Shown here one piece after another: positions 39,301-47,618 of a DNA stretch of 64,000 nucleotides (position 1 is the first letter of the stretch; the number at the start of each line of letters is the position of its first letter). The DNA lies in the NCBI RefSeq assembly GCF_000716435.1, contig NZ_JNWO01000001.1, positions 248,001-312,000 on the forward strand, read 5' to 3'. Source of the stretch: Streptomyces xylophagus. GTDB lineage: Bacteria; Actinomycetota; Actinomycetes; Streptomycetales; Streptomycetaceae. The notes below the pieces were generated by a model that was not told where the DNA came from, searched no databases, and was given only the letters and a program-made list of their open reading frames with translations. The translations under genes were made by a program, and so were the position numbers.

Positions 39301-39684
39301 TTCGATCTCGACCAGGAAGCCGTCCGTGTAGAGGGAGGCGACGCCAACGGCGGTGCTCGCGGGAGGAGTTGGGGTGCCCTTGCGCGCCGCGGTGATCATT
39401 CCGACCAGTTCGGCGGCGCGGTCGGTTGTGTAACCTGCGATGTAGATCGTCTCCTTGATGATCCTCTCGCGGGAGGAGCCGGCCGCGCGGAGTGCCAACT
39501 CGACGTTGTCGTAGGCCTTCTCGAACTGTGCGGCGAGATCGTCGCCGCCGACGAGTTCGCCGTTCTTGTCCCAGGCCACCTGGCCCGAGGTGTAGACGAG
39601 TCCGAGTTCAGGCACGGCCACGGCGTGGGAGAGGACGCCCGGCAGCGGGGGAAGCTCAGGGGGATTGATGCAACTGACCGACAT
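39283..39684 (-). CDS. RidA/YjgF-family protein
   Basis: This 133-residue RidA-fold protein (MSVSCINPPELPPLPGVLSH, then GLVYTSGQVAWDKNGELVGGD, AYDNVELALRAAG, IKETIYIAG and ASLYTDGFLVEIEVVATL) probably forms a trimer. The Arg that binds substrate carboxylate in true imine deaminases (R105 of the IPARS-type region) is not present; that region reads PPASTAVGVASL. It is therefore in a non-archetypal subgroup, often found in catabolic operons next to monooxygenases. AAAGGAA precedes ATG 39684. It is the second gene after the FAD monooxygenase. The stop sits in a tandem repeat that could move the C-terminus. Confidence 0.88.
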   Translation of the reverse strand: MSVSCINPPELPPLPGVLSHAVAVPELGLVYTSGQVAWDKNGELVGGDDLAAQFEKAYDNVELALRAAGSSRERIIKETIYIAGYTTDRAAELVGMITAARKGTPTPPASTAVGVASLYTDGFLVEIEVVATL

Positions 39685-39758
39685 GGTTGTTCCTTTCGGG
39701 TCTTTGTGGATGTGCGTATCGCGTGTTGAGCGCGGGGCCGGGCCGCTTGAGCACGGGG

Positions 39759-40970
39759 CTAGGCCGCCACCAGGTGCCGTGAGTAGTCGTCGAGCGTGAA
39801 CGCGTTCGACCTGTTGATCTGGCTCCGGATCAGAAGTCCCTTGCCGGGAACGTGACTTGCCAGGCGGACAAGGTGGTTGCGGAAGGCGATGCCGTGCGCG
39901 GTCCGGGGCGTCATCGTCTTCCCCGAGTCCGGGGCCGACTGCTGGATCTGGCTGATCCAGGGGCGCAGTTTGCGCTCGTACCGAGTGAACGCCCCGGTGA
40001 TGTCGTCGGGCGTGCCCGCCAGTTCGCCGGCGAGGACGTATGCGCCGACCATGGCGATCGTGGCGCCGTGGCCCGAGAGGGGCGAGGCGCAGTACGCGGC
40101 GTCCCCCAGCAGGCCGACACGTCCGGCCGACCACTTGGGCAGCGTGACCTGGCTGCAGGTGTCGAAGTAGAAGTCGGGTGCCGTGTCGAGTTGCGACAGG
40201 AGGGCGGCCGCCTCCCAACCCATGCCGGACGCCCGGGCCTTGACGATGCGCATCTGGGCGTCGACGTCGCGCCAGTCGTAGGACGGTTGGCCGGCGCGGA
40301 AGCTGAAGAAGGCCATGACCTTCGTGTTGCCGAGGATGGATCGCATCCCGATGGTTCTGCCGGGTTCGCTGTACGCGACGGTCCAGTCCTTCAGGCCGGT
40401 GTGGTTCCGGGCCGTCCAGAAGGAGATGTAGGTCCCCAGGTGACGCAGGTGGTCGGCTTCCGGGCCGAACAGCGTCTCGCGCAGTTCGGAGTGGAGGCCG
40501 TCGGCTCCGACGACCACGTCGAACGATTCGGCGGGTGCGGACTCGAACTCGACGTGCACCTTCGTGCCGTCGTCGTGTGCCGAGGTGATGCGATCGCCGA
40601 ACAGGTAGTGGACCCGGTCCCGGGACTGCTCGTACAGCACCCGCGACAGGGTGCCGCGCAGAATCTCGATCTCGGCGACCGGGCCGTCGCCACCGAACTG
40701 ATCGGCGCGGAGTGCTCCCTTCGTACGGCCTCGGCTGTCGACGAAGGAGAGGCCGGAGTTGCTGTCGCGCTCGGCCCGGACCTCGGTGTCGACGCCCATC
40801 CGGCGAAGAACCTCTCGTGACACTCCGCGGAGGTCGACCAGTTGGCCGCCGGTGCGGAGTTCGGGCCACCGCTCCACCACCGTGACGTCCGCACCGTACC
40901 TGGCGAGCCACAGTGCCAGTGCGGGTCCGGCGATGCTCGCACCGGAGATCAGAACCTTGAGTTTCCCCAT
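39759..40970 (-). CDS. FAD-dependent monooxygenase (PHBH/TetX-like)
   Basis: The 403-residue flavoprotein hydroxylase has the N-terminal FAD loop LISGASIAGPALALWLARYG, the middle motif DVVVGADGLHSELRETLF (DG motif) and the C-terminal FAD ribityl motif GRVGLLGDAAYCASPLSGHGATIAM. It should use NAD(P)H and O2 to hydroxylate an aromatic or polyketide-like compound, or a drug such as rifampicin or tetracycline. ATG 40970 is chosen because GAGG lies eight bases upstream and the FAD loop must be near the N-terminus. It is the first gene of the operon with RidA-like, hydrolase and TetR genes. Two predicted TetR sites lie 38-79 bases upstream. Confidence 0.92.
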   Translation of the reverse strand: MGKLKVLISGASIAGPALALWLARYGADVTVVERWPELRTGGQLVDLRGVSREVLRRMGVDTEVRAERDSNSGLSFVDSRGRTKGALRADQFGGDGPVAEIEILRGTLSRVLYEQSRDRVHYLFGDRITSAHDDGTKVHVEFESAPAESFDVVVGADGLHSELRETLFGPEADHLRHLGTYISFWTARNHTGLKDWTVAYSEPGRTIGMRSILGNTKVMAFFSFRAGQPSYDWRDVDAQMRIVKARASGMGWEAAALLSQLDTAPDFYFDTCSQVTLPKWSAGRVGLLGDAAYCASPLSGHGATIAMVGAYVLAGELAGTPDDITGAFTRYERKLRPWISQIQQSAPDSGKTMTPRTAHGIAFRNHLVRLASHVPGKGLLIRSQINRSNAFTLDDYSRHLVAA

Positions 40971-41007
40971 CGGCTGCCTCGCTTCACTGGAGGTGTCGCC
41001 CACATGT

Positions 41008-41049
41008 GTTAACAGCGTTATCGCCGACGGTAGCGTTAACGTTGTTACC
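41008..41049. promoter_or_regulatory. Two predicted TetR operators before the monooxygenase operon
   Basis: GTTAACAGCGTTATC (41008-41022) and GTTAACGTTGTTACC (41035-41049) start 27 bases apart. The first matches the element at the tetR start in 12 of 15 positions and shares the following CGCC-ACGG. Confidence 0.65.
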
Positions 41050-41218
41050 GTGTCAACGGAGCGAGATCATCCTTGGGGGAGCGCTACGGCGCGGACGCGA
41101 CGGGTGTGTTGAGGTGCGGACGCCCGTCTACTGGACCGGGCCCGCGGCCTCGGCGGGCACGGGCCCGGTGCTCTGCTCCGGCGGAACGGAGAAGGCGAGG
41201 GTGAGCGGGACGGCGCGC

Positions 41219-41410
41219 ACCGCCGTGTGCGTCCGCGAGGGCGAACGGCACGGTCCCGATCATGGGCAGCACCACTCCGGCGGCGAAGACGATGCGGCTG
41301 TCGAGCCGTGCCGCGACCTTGCGGACGGCCACGACGAAGAAGATTGTGCCGCGCCCCTGCGTGATGAGCAGCAGGACCGTCTCGTCACGAACCTGCTGGT
41401 AGAAGAGGGA
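41219..41410 (-). pseudogene. MFS transporter remnant (internal fragment)
   Basis: About 64 residues (SLFYQQVRDETVLLLITQG, then GTIFFVVAVRKVAARLDSR and IVFAAGVVLPMIGTVPFALA) match the middle of a DHA2-type drug exporter. There is no start, no N-terminal helices and no C-terminal half; the flanking frame is not MFS-like. The 5' end stops near 41410, next to a tetR remnant on the other strand. Confidence 0.65.
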
Positions 41411-41421
41411 GACTCTCCGAT

Positions 41422-41884
41422 GTGTCTCAGTCCCTGCTGGACACGGTGCGTCGCGCCCTCGACGAGCACCTCCCGGAGGATGCACGGGTCGCGGCGGTGC
41501 CCCAACTGGAGCGGTCACTCACGGAGTTGGCGATCGATCTCGGCACGTCGATCGGCGGTGCTCGGCTGACTACGCCGCCGGGTTCGCCCTCGTTGCCCAG
41601 GAGCATCTGCGGACTCCGACGACCCGGGACCACATCGCGACGGGGGGGCGGTGGAGGAGGTGTTCGCGGAACGCCTGGCCCACTTCGCCGGCGCCGGGCT
41701 CCTGGACACGGACGACCCGCGGCTGACGGGGGATCACTTCTTCGCCCTGGCCGTCCTGTTGGCCTACGACCGTCAACCGGTGCCCGCCAACCCCGATCCG
41801 GAAAGGGTCCGTCAGGCCATGATCGACGGGGCCTGTGCGTTCATCCGGGCGTACGCCGTGCGCCAGTTACGCGTGCGGGCGTGA
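41422..41884 (+). pseudogene. TetR regulator remnant lacking its DNA-binding domain
   Basis: The sequence encodes a TetR C-terminal domain in three frames: LLDTVRRALDEHLPEDARVA through AIDLGTSIGG (frame of 41422), DYAAGFALVAQEHLRTPTTR (from 41568) and VEEVFAERLAHFAGAGLLDT through ACAFIRAYAVRQLRVRA (from about 41651). There is no helix-turn-helix. Two frameshifts and a missing 5' end show a dead gene. Its stop abuts the PadR stop on the other strand. Confidence 0.7.
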
Positions 41885-42502
41885 TCAGGAGGCGTCCTTG
41901 TCCGAGTGCGCCTGATCGGCGACACCGCCGGCACGCGATTCGTCCGCGTCCGGTACAGCCACCTCCGCTACGGGCCCCGCGATGTGCCCGGTCCGAAGCT
42001 GCTCGGCGGCCCAATGGGCCCACTCCTGCTCCAACACCCGCTGCCGAATGCCGTGTTCGAGGACGAGCCTGCCGCACACGGTGAGCATGTCCTTGTCCCA
42101 CTCCTCGGTGTCGCGCAGGGCGACGAGGGTGTCGTGCTCCTTGGCCGAGGCCTCCGCGTGGTCGAGGAGTCGCTGTACCGCTTCCTCGCGCGGGAGGAGT
42201 CCGAGGAAGAAGGTCTGCAGGAGCATCGGGTTGCGCTGCGGCCTGCTCTCCCGGTTCTCGGTGAGCCAGCGCACCGTCTCCGCGTGCCCTTCAGGGGTGA
42301 GCGAGTACTGCTTGCGTCCCCGGGGGCCCTCCTCCGTGACCTTAATCAGGCCCGTCGCGTCCAGCTTGGTCAGCTCGCCGTAGATCTGGCTCTGCTTGGC
42401 CGGCCAGACGTAGCCGAGCGAGGTGTTGAACATTTTCAGCAGGTCGTAGCCGCTGCCGGGGCGGAAGACGAGGAGTCCCAAGAGGGCGTTGCGAAGGCTC
42501 AT
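41885..42502 (-). CDS. PadR-family transcriptional regulator
   Basis: The 205-residue protein has the PadR winged helix (MSLRNALLGLLVFRPGSGYD, then VWPAKQSQIYGELTKLDATGLI and GRKQYSLTPEGHAETVRWL) and the C-terminal PadR_C helical domain with FFLGLLPREEAVQRLLDHAE. It is divergent from the membrane protein/carotenoid oxygenase operon and is the obvious local regulator. An AATATT-containing element occurs in both promoter regions. Confidence 0.9.
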   Translation of the reverse strand: MSLRNALLGLLVFRPGSGYDLLKMFNTSLGYVWPAKQSQIYGELTKLDATGLIKVTEEGPRGRKQYSLTPEGHAETVRWLTENRESRPQRNPMLLQTFFLGLLPREEAVQRLLDHAEASAKEHDTLVALRDTEEWDKDMLTVCGRLVLEHGIRQRVLEQEWAHWAAEQLRTGHIAGPVAEVAVPDADESRAGGVADQAHSDKDAS

Positions 42503-42528
42503 GCCCACAACCCTAACGCGGGTCACTC

Positions 42529-42537
42529 CAATATTGA
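42529..42537. promoter_or_regulatory. CAATATTGA element upstream of padR
   Basis: CAATATTGA (minus strand TCAATATTG) lies 27 bases before the PadR start. TCAATATT also occurs before the divergent operon, so it may be a PadR site. Confidence 0.4.
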
Positions 42538-42670
42538 CAGGTCGAAAACTACCCATGCGGATTCTGTGCGTCCGGGAGGGAGGCCGCGTGGAGGTCGGAC
42601 GCCGCCGTGGGGGTTTGCACAGGTAGGGCCTGTTCGGGTCTGAGGGGGTGGTCGCGCGGCGGACTTTCGT

Positions 42671-42714
42671 TCAATATTCCATTCTTGACATGTTGATTGC
42701 GGAGCATCTAGCTT
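42671..42714 (+). promoter_or_regulatory. Promoter of the carotenoid-oxygenase operon with possible PadR site
   Basis: TTGACA (42685-42690) and TAGCTT (42709-42714) are separated by 18 bases, matching a sigma-70-type promoter. TCAATATT (42671-42678) just upstream repeats the element near padR. Confidence 0.5.
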
Positions 42715-42757
42715 CCACCTGTCAAAGTTGGAACATCGAGCTGTGAGGAACATCAAC

Positions 42758-43333
42758 GTGGGCATCATGGGCTACTTGCGTGGGTTCACCCCATGGATCG
42801 CGGCGGGCTTCGTCTCCGCCTTCGACTGGCGCTGGGGTGCGGTGGCCGGCTGCGTCGTCGGCCTTCTGCTGCTTCTGCAGGACCGGCGCAGGGGAGTGGC
42901 GATGGACGCGATGATCCTGGAGATCAGCACCATCATCTACTTCGTCATCATCGGGGCGATCGCCTTCAACTCGCCCGACTCGTCGGTCCAGGACCACAGC
43001 GACGTCCTGTCCTTCGTCTGGCTCGCCGGTACGGCCTGGGGCAGCATGGCGCTCCGAAGCCCCTTCACCCTCGGGATCGCCCGCCGCCAGACGCCCGAGG
43101 AGTACTGGGACACCCCGGGCTTCCTCTCCGTCAACAACGCCATCACGGCCGCCTGGGGAGCCGGGTTCACGTTCATCGCCGTCGTGCTGGCCATCGGCAA
43201 CGCGACCGACGCTCCCGCCTGGGTCGGCATCACCGCCCATGTCGTCGGCCTGGTCGCCCCCGCGGTCTTCACCTCGGTCTATCCCAAGCGTGTCCAGGCG
43301 CGCCTCGAAGCCATGCAAGCAGCGTCCGCCTGA
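42758..43333 (+). CDS. Unknown four- to five-helix membrane protein
   Basis: I do not recognise this 191-residue protein. It has hydrophobic segments at about residues 5-22, 25-42, 56-75, 82-98 and 130-175 and a conserved-looking QTPEEYWDTPGFLSVNNAIT loop. GTG 42758 is preferred, with GAGGAA eight bases upstream; ATG 42767 is possible. It leads an operon with the carotenoid oxygenase, 23 bases apart. A role in membrane retention or transport of the oxygenase substrate or product is an inference from position. Confidence 0.75.
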   Translation: MGIMGYLRGFTPWIAAGFVSAFDWRWGAVAGCVVGLLLLLQDRRRGVAMDAMILEISTIIYFVIIGAIAFNSPDSSVQDHSDVLSFVWLAGTAWGSMALRSPFTLGIARRQTPEEYWDTPGFLSVNNAITAAWGAGFTFIAVVLAIGNATDAPAWVGITAHVVGLVAPAVFTSVYPKRVQARLEAMQAASA

Positions 43334-43356
43334 CCGGCTATCCCAAGGACTTCCCC

Positions 43357-44724
43357 ATGAGTACGGACAAGACCCCACCGTCTCCGCACCTGGCCGGCAA
43401 CTTCGCCCCGGTCCCCGACGAGATCACGGTCACCGAACTGGCGGTCACCGGAGCCATACCGCCGGAACTCACCGGCTGGTACCTGCGCAACGGCCCCAAC
43501 CCGCACGAGGCGGCCTCCGCCCACTGGTTCACCGGCGACGGGATGGTGCACGGCGTCCGCCTCGACGGCGGCAAGGCCACCTCGTACCGCAACCGCTGGG
43601 TCCGCACCCCCACCCTCGCGACCGGCGCCCAGGTCTACGGCCGCGACGGCGAGATGAACCTCGCCGCGGGCGTCGCCAACACCCACGTCATACGGCACGC
43701 GGGCCGCACCCTCGCCCTCGTCGAGACGTCCTTCCCACAGGAGTTGAGCTGCGAGGCCGGGCGCGAACTCGACACGCTGGGGACCTACGACTTCGACGGC
43801 CGCCTGCGCACTCCGATGACCGCCCACCCCAAGACCTGCCCGGTCACCGGCGAGTTGCACTTCTACGGGTACGGCGGGCTGTCGGCGCCCTACCTCACCT
43901 ACCACCGGGCCGACGCCAGCGGCGAGTTGACCGTCAGCCGGCCGATCGACGTACCGGCGCACACGATGATGCACGACTTCTACCTGACCAGGAACCACGT
44001 CGTCTTCATGGACCTGCCCGCCGTGTTCAGCATCGAGCGGGCCATGGACCCGGACGGCGGCATGCCCTACGTCTGGTCCGACACCTACGGAGCCAGGCTC
44101 GGGGTGCTGCGCAGGGACGACCCGTACGGAGACATCCGCTGGTTTGACATCGACCCCTGCTACGTCTTCCACACCCTCAACTCCCATGAGGAGAACGACG
44201 GTCGGCGACTCGTCCTGCTCGGCATGCGGTACCCGTCCCTGCGGGACGGCGTCACCGTAGCGACCGCGGCGCACCTGTGGCGGTGGACCATTGATCTCAC
44301 CACCGGGGCCGTCGCCGAGGAGCAACTCGACGACCACCCGGGGGAGTTCCCCCGCATCGACGACCGACTCGCTGGCCTGCCCGCCGACTTCGGCCACGCC
44401 ACCGCGGCGCCCGTCCCGGAACTCCCGCAGTACGACCCGAACGAGTCACGTGCCGCGATCCACCGGTACGACCTCCGCAAGGCGAGCGTCGCCAGCCACT
44501 ACTTCGCTCCGGGACGCTTCCCCGGCGAGGCGGCCTTCGCCCCCGCCGACGATCGGCCCGGCGGCCCCGGCTGGCTCATGACCTACGTCTACGACGCCTC
44601 GACGGACCGCAGCGACCTGGTCGTCCTCGACGCCGACAACCTCACCCAGGAGCCGGTGGCCACCATCCACCTGCCCCGGCGTGTCCCCGCCGGATTCCAC
44701 GGCAGCTGGCTCGCGGACGCCTGA
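43357..44724 (+). CDS. Carotenoid cleavage oxygenase (CCD family)
   Basis: This 455-residue seven-bladed propeller enzyme uses non-haem Fe(II) to cleave a C=C bond of carotenoids, stilbenes or similar. The four iron-binding His are visible at residues 157 (TAHPKTC), 206 (MMHDFYL), 272 (YVFHTLNS) and 448 (AGFHGSW). The N-terminal LAGNFAPVPDEITVTELAVT and LRNGPNPHE are family signatures. AAGGA lies before ATG 43357. It is co-transcribed with the membrane protein. There is no carotenoid biosynthesis gene nearby, so the substrate may be external, for example lignostilbene or dietary carotenoid. Confidence 0.93.
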   Translation: MSTDKTPPSPHLAGNFAPVPDEITVTELAVTGAIPPELTGWYLRNGPNPHEAASAHWFTGDGMVHGVRLDGGKATSYRNRWVRTPTLATGAQVYGRDGEMNLAAGVANTHVIRHAGRTLALVETSFPQELSCEAGRELDTLGTYDFDGRLRTPMTAHPKTCPVTGELHFYGYGGLSAPYLTYHRADASGELTVSRPIDVPAHTMMHDFYLTRNHVVFMDLPAVFSIERAMDPDGGMPYVWSDTYGARLGVLRRDDPYGDIRWFDIDPCYVFHTLNSHEENDGRRLVLLGMRYPSLRDGVTVATAAHLWRWTIDLTTGAVAEEQLDDHPGEFPRIDDRLAGLPADFGHATAAPVPELPQYDPNESRAAIHRYDLRKASVASHYFAPGRFPGEAAFAPADDRPGGPGWLMTYVYDASTDRSDLVVLDADNLTQEPVATIHLPRRVPAGFHGSWLADA

Positions 44725-44755
44725 CACACCGCACCCTGCCGAACCGGTGAACGGT

Positions 44756-44799
44756 GCGCCGTCCTCCGAGCCCGGGCCTTCCGGCTCGGAGGACGGCGC
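44756..44799 (+). terminator. Terminator after the carotenoid oxygenase
   Basis: A perfect 17-bp stem pairs 44756-44772 with 44783-44799 around a 10-base loop, 31 bases after the stop. Confidence 0.8.
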
Positions 44800-44846
44800 T
44801 CGCCAGGGTGCCCTGAACAGCCGGACACAGGTGCCGAAAGGGACTC

Positions 44847-45530
44847 ATGATGAGGGAAGTCGCGGGGGCGGCACATATGGAGGACGCGGTGCTGACGCGT
44901 GCGGCGCAGTCGGGTGAACTCGCCGCGCTGGGGCTGCTGTTGGAGCGACACCGGGCGGGGATGCGCGCCGTGGCGTTGAGCGTGCTGGGGTCGGGCCCGG
45001 ATGCCGACGACGTGATGCAGGACGCGGCGCTCACGGCGCTGCTCCGGATCGGTGACGTCCGCGAACCGGAAGCGGTCGGCGCTTGGCTGCGGATGATTGT
45101 GCGCAACGGCAGCCGGCTGGTGCTGCGGCAAGCGGTCGTGGTTCGGCCGGTGAGTAATCTGCCGTCGCAGTCAACGCACTTGGGCCCGGAGCAGTGGCTG
45201 GAGCGGAACGCGTTGCGCGACTGGGTCTGGGAGGCTCTGGAGGAGCTGCCCCCGGCGTTGCGTATGCCGCTGGTGCTGCGCTACTTCGCCACCGAGGTCA
45301 CCTCGTACGAACGGATCGCGGACATTTGCGGGGTTCCGGTCGGTACGGTGCGCAGCCGGCTGAGCCGGGGCCGGGACCGGATGGCGGCCGCCCTTGCCGC
45401 CACGGCGGACGGTCCGCACGGAGATGCCGAACTGCGGTTGCGTGCCACGCGAGTTGAAGCGCGCCAACTGCTGACTGCCGCCCGGCAGCGGTCGGTTCGG
45501 CAGGTAGCCGACCGCACGTTGGCCTCCTGA
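44847..45530 (+). CDS. RNA polymerase sigma factor, ECF-like
   Basis: The 227-residue protein has sigma region 2 (LERHRAGMRAVALSVLGSGPDADDVMQDAALTALLRI) and region 4 (ALEELPPALRMPLVLRYFATEVTSYERIADICGVPVGTVRSRLSRGRDRM). A short helical tail of about 35 residues follows. Many Streptomyces ECFs of this kind carry a C-terminal SnoaL-like domain; here the protein ends before one. No anti-sigma gene is adjacent. AAAGGGA precedes ATG 44847; ATG 44877 is an alternative. Confidence 0.85.
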   Translation: MMREVAGAAHMEDAVLTRAAQSGELAALGLLLERHRAGMRAVALSVLGSGPDADDVMQDAALTALLRIGDVREPEAVGAWLRMIVRNGSRLVLRQAVVVRPVSNLPSQSTHLGPEQWLERNALRDWVWEALEELPPALRMPLVLRYFATEVTSYERIADICGVPVGTVRSRLSRGRDRMAAALAATADGPHGDAELRLRATRVEARQLLTAARQRSVRQVADRTLAS

Positions 45531-45564
45531 GGTCTGTGGCTCACCCGATCATGGAGGGGCCGGA

Positions 45565-46488
45565 TCAGACTTCCGCGCTGAACTCCCCGAAGTAATGGCC
45601 CTCTTCGATGTCCGGAACCAGTGCGGGTTGCGTCGGTCGCCACCCCATGCGCTGCTGGGTCAGCGCGCTCGACACCGGGTTGTCGAGGGCGACCAACGGG
45701 GCGAGGAAACCGACGAAGTGCCGGCCCGCCTCCTCAGGAGTCAGACTGACGGTGGGGACCTTCAACTGGCGGCCGATGGCCTGTGCGATGTCCCGGAACG
45801 GCACCCCCTCCTCGGCGACCGCGTGCAGGGGCGTACCGGCCGGGGCGGATTCAAGGGCCAGTCGGTACAGGGTCGCCGCGTCGAGGCGGTGCACCGACGG
45901 CCATCGGTTCGACCCGTCGCCGACGAAGGCGGACACACCCGTCGTACGAGCGACGCCGATGAGAGTGGAGATGAACCCGCGGGCATCCCCTCGGCCATGC
46001 ACGGTGGGCGCCAGCCGTACCGAGGACGACCGCACCCCGCGCTCGCCCAGAGCGAGGACGGACAGCTCGACCGGGAGCCGTAGCGCTGTGACGAGGTTGG
46101 GATTGGCGGGGGTGTCCTCGGTGAGCAGGTGTCCCGGTGTGCGGCCGAGGACCCCGGAGGTGACGACAAAGGGCTTGCCGGTGCCCGTCAACTCCGCGCC
46201 GATCGCCTCCACGGCGGTCAGCTCGGCCTTCGCTCGTGCGGCCGAGTCGGTGGTTTCCGTGATGTGCTGGTTCGCGGTGTAGATCACGCCGTCCGCCGCT
46301 GCGGCTCCGGCGCGCAGGCTGTCGCCGTCGTCGATGTCACCGCGATGCACGTCGACGCCGGATCGCGTCAACGTGTCGGCGGCCGCGTCCGAGCGGGCGA
46401 GACCGAGGACCTGATGCCCCGCTTCGAGAAGTTCGCGGACGACCGCCGATCCGATGTAACCGGTCGCGCCCGTAACGAAAACACGCAC
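45565..46488 (-). CDS. NAD(P)-dependent extended SDR / epimerase-like reductase
   Basis: The 307-residue protein begins RVFVTGATGYIGSAVVREL, the extended SDR nucleotide-binding motif, followed by DIDDGDSL and the substrate region YTANQHITET. The typical YxxxK is not evident where expected: the segment PFVVTSGVLGRTPGHLLTED has no Tyr-x3-Lys, so it may be an atypical SDR acting as NADPH-binding reductase or sensor. GTG 46488 is the start. It is convergent with the sigma factor gene (34 bases apart). Confidence 0.85.
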   Translation of the reverse strand: MRVFVTGATGYIGSAVVRELLEAGHQVLGLARSDAAADTLTRSGVDVHRGDIDDGDSLRAGAAAADGVIYTANQHITETTDSAARAKAELTAVEAIGAELTGTGKPFVVTSGVLGRTPGHLLTEDTPANPNLVTALRLPVELSVLALGERGVRSSSVRLAPTVHGRGDARGFISTLIGVARTTGVSAFVGDGSNRWPSVHRLDAATLYRLALESAPAGTPLHAVAEEGVPFRDIAQAIGRQLKVPTVSLTPEEAGRHFVGFLAPLVALDNPVSSALTQQRMGWRPTQPALVPDIEEGHYFGEFSAEV

Positions 46489-46632
46489 AGTGGAGATCCC
46501 CCAGGTCGGTTCGAGTCGACCCGGCGGCAGAGGGCGACGGGCTCGTGAACCACGCTAGGAAGGGGCACGTGCGGGTGTCCAACGCCTGTGTCGCATAAGG
46601 CGATACGCCGGAGGCATCACCCCGGACGGCGT

Positions 46633-46666
46633 GGTGCCAGGACCCGTGCGCACGAGTCCTGGCACC
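46633..46666 (-). terminator. Terminator after the chitosanase gene
   Basis: GGTGCCAGGAC (46633-46643) and GTCCTGGCACC (46656-46666) form a perfect 11-bp stem; the loop holds GTGCGCAC. The rest of 46489-46712 shows nothing else. Confidence 0.7.
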
Positions 46667-46712
46667 AGGCTGTCATGACGGGCAGGGCCGTCCAACGCGC
46701 CTACAGGACAGC

Positions 46713-47567
46713 TCAGTTGATCTTGTAACTGTCCCCGTAGACCTTCCAGGACAGCGGCGTGTTGAGGTCGAAGTTGCCGTTGCGGAGGAAGACGCGCTGT
46801 TCGGTGTCGACGCGGGTGGTGTCGCTGTGGGCCTCCTCCTGCTGCATGGCCCACACGCGTGCGTCGAGGAAGGCGTTGAGGTACGTCGTCTCGTTGCCGC
46901 CCTGGGCCGGCGGCTTGGCCGAACGCAGGGCGCGGGCGCGGATGTTGCGGAAGCTGGTGGGGTCGTCGCCGTCGCCGTGCATGACGATGGCGTCGTAGTA
47001 CGTGAACTGGCCCAGGACGCGCAGTCCGTCGGTCTTGCCCTGGCTGACGGCCGGGTTGAAGTACACGCGGTCGCGTTCGTCGTTCTGCGCCTGCTGGAAC
47101 GCCGTGTCGCCTGCCGCCGTGCGCCAGTCCTTGGGGAAGTTCGGGTCGAGGCCGGAGTGCGAGTCGGTGCCGTTGACGTTGCGCAGCGCGGGCAGGTACT
47201 TGGCGAGGACGTTGCCGGGCTTGCGGTCCGTGTAGAGCTGGACGAGGTCGAGCATGTCGCCGGTGCCGGAACAGAAGCCGATGATGCCGGCGGTGTAGCC
47301 CCGGCCGTCGCCTATGTCCTCGATGTACTTGTACTGGGCCTTCCAGTCGAGCGAGGAGTTCTCCGCGCTCGACACCAGCTTCATGGCGATCTCCTTCTTC
47401 GCCGGGTCGTCGAGGCCGATCGCCGCGGCTGCCTTCGTGGCTGCCGAGGCCCGCGGAGTGCGCAGCAGAGGTGCTGCCGCGACCGACACGCCGAGGAGCG
47501 CGAGGAGGGTGCGGCGAGAGGGGCTCGCCGACTCGGAGGTCGCAGATTCGTGGAACGGGTGGACCAC
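46713..47567 (-). CDS. csn: Tat-exported GH46 chitosanase
   Basis: This endo-chitosanase hydrolyses beta-1,4-glucosamine links outside the cell. The 284-residue precursor has a twin-arginine signal (SRRTLLALLGVSVAAAPLL, R18-R19; cleavage near ASAA). The GH46 acid Glu69 lies in SSAENSS and the base Asp87 in DIGDGRGYTAG; their 18-residue spacing equals that of Glu22-Asp40 in the Streptomyces N174 enzyme. GTG 47567 has GGAG five bases upstream. A palindromic element 52 bases upstream resembles the chitosanase operator. Confidence 0.93.
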   Translation of the reverse strand: MVHPFHESATSESASPSRRTLLALLGVSVAAAPLLRTPRASAATKAAAAIGLDDPAKKEIAMKLVSSAENSSLDWKAQYKYIEDIGDGRGYTAGIIGFCSGTGDMLDLVQLYTDRKPGNVLAKYLPALRNVNGTDSHSGLDPNFPKDWRTAAGDTAFQQAQNDERDRVYFNPAVSQGKTDGLRVLGQFTYYDAIVMHGDGDDPTSFRNIRARALRSAKPPAQGGNETTYLNAFLDARVWAMQQEEAHSDTTRVDTEQRVFLRNGNFDLNTPLSWKVYGDSYKIN

Positions 47568-47618
47568 GGGGACTCCAAATTGTGGTGGGGGGTGGGGAGT
47601 TGGTCGTACCGCCGAACT

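Noticed and set aside
39139..39729. 196-codon plus-strand open frame across the 18-bp repeats
   Set aside because: Its open state is a by-product of the repeat unit being a multiple of three; the RidA-like protein on the other strand is the real gene.
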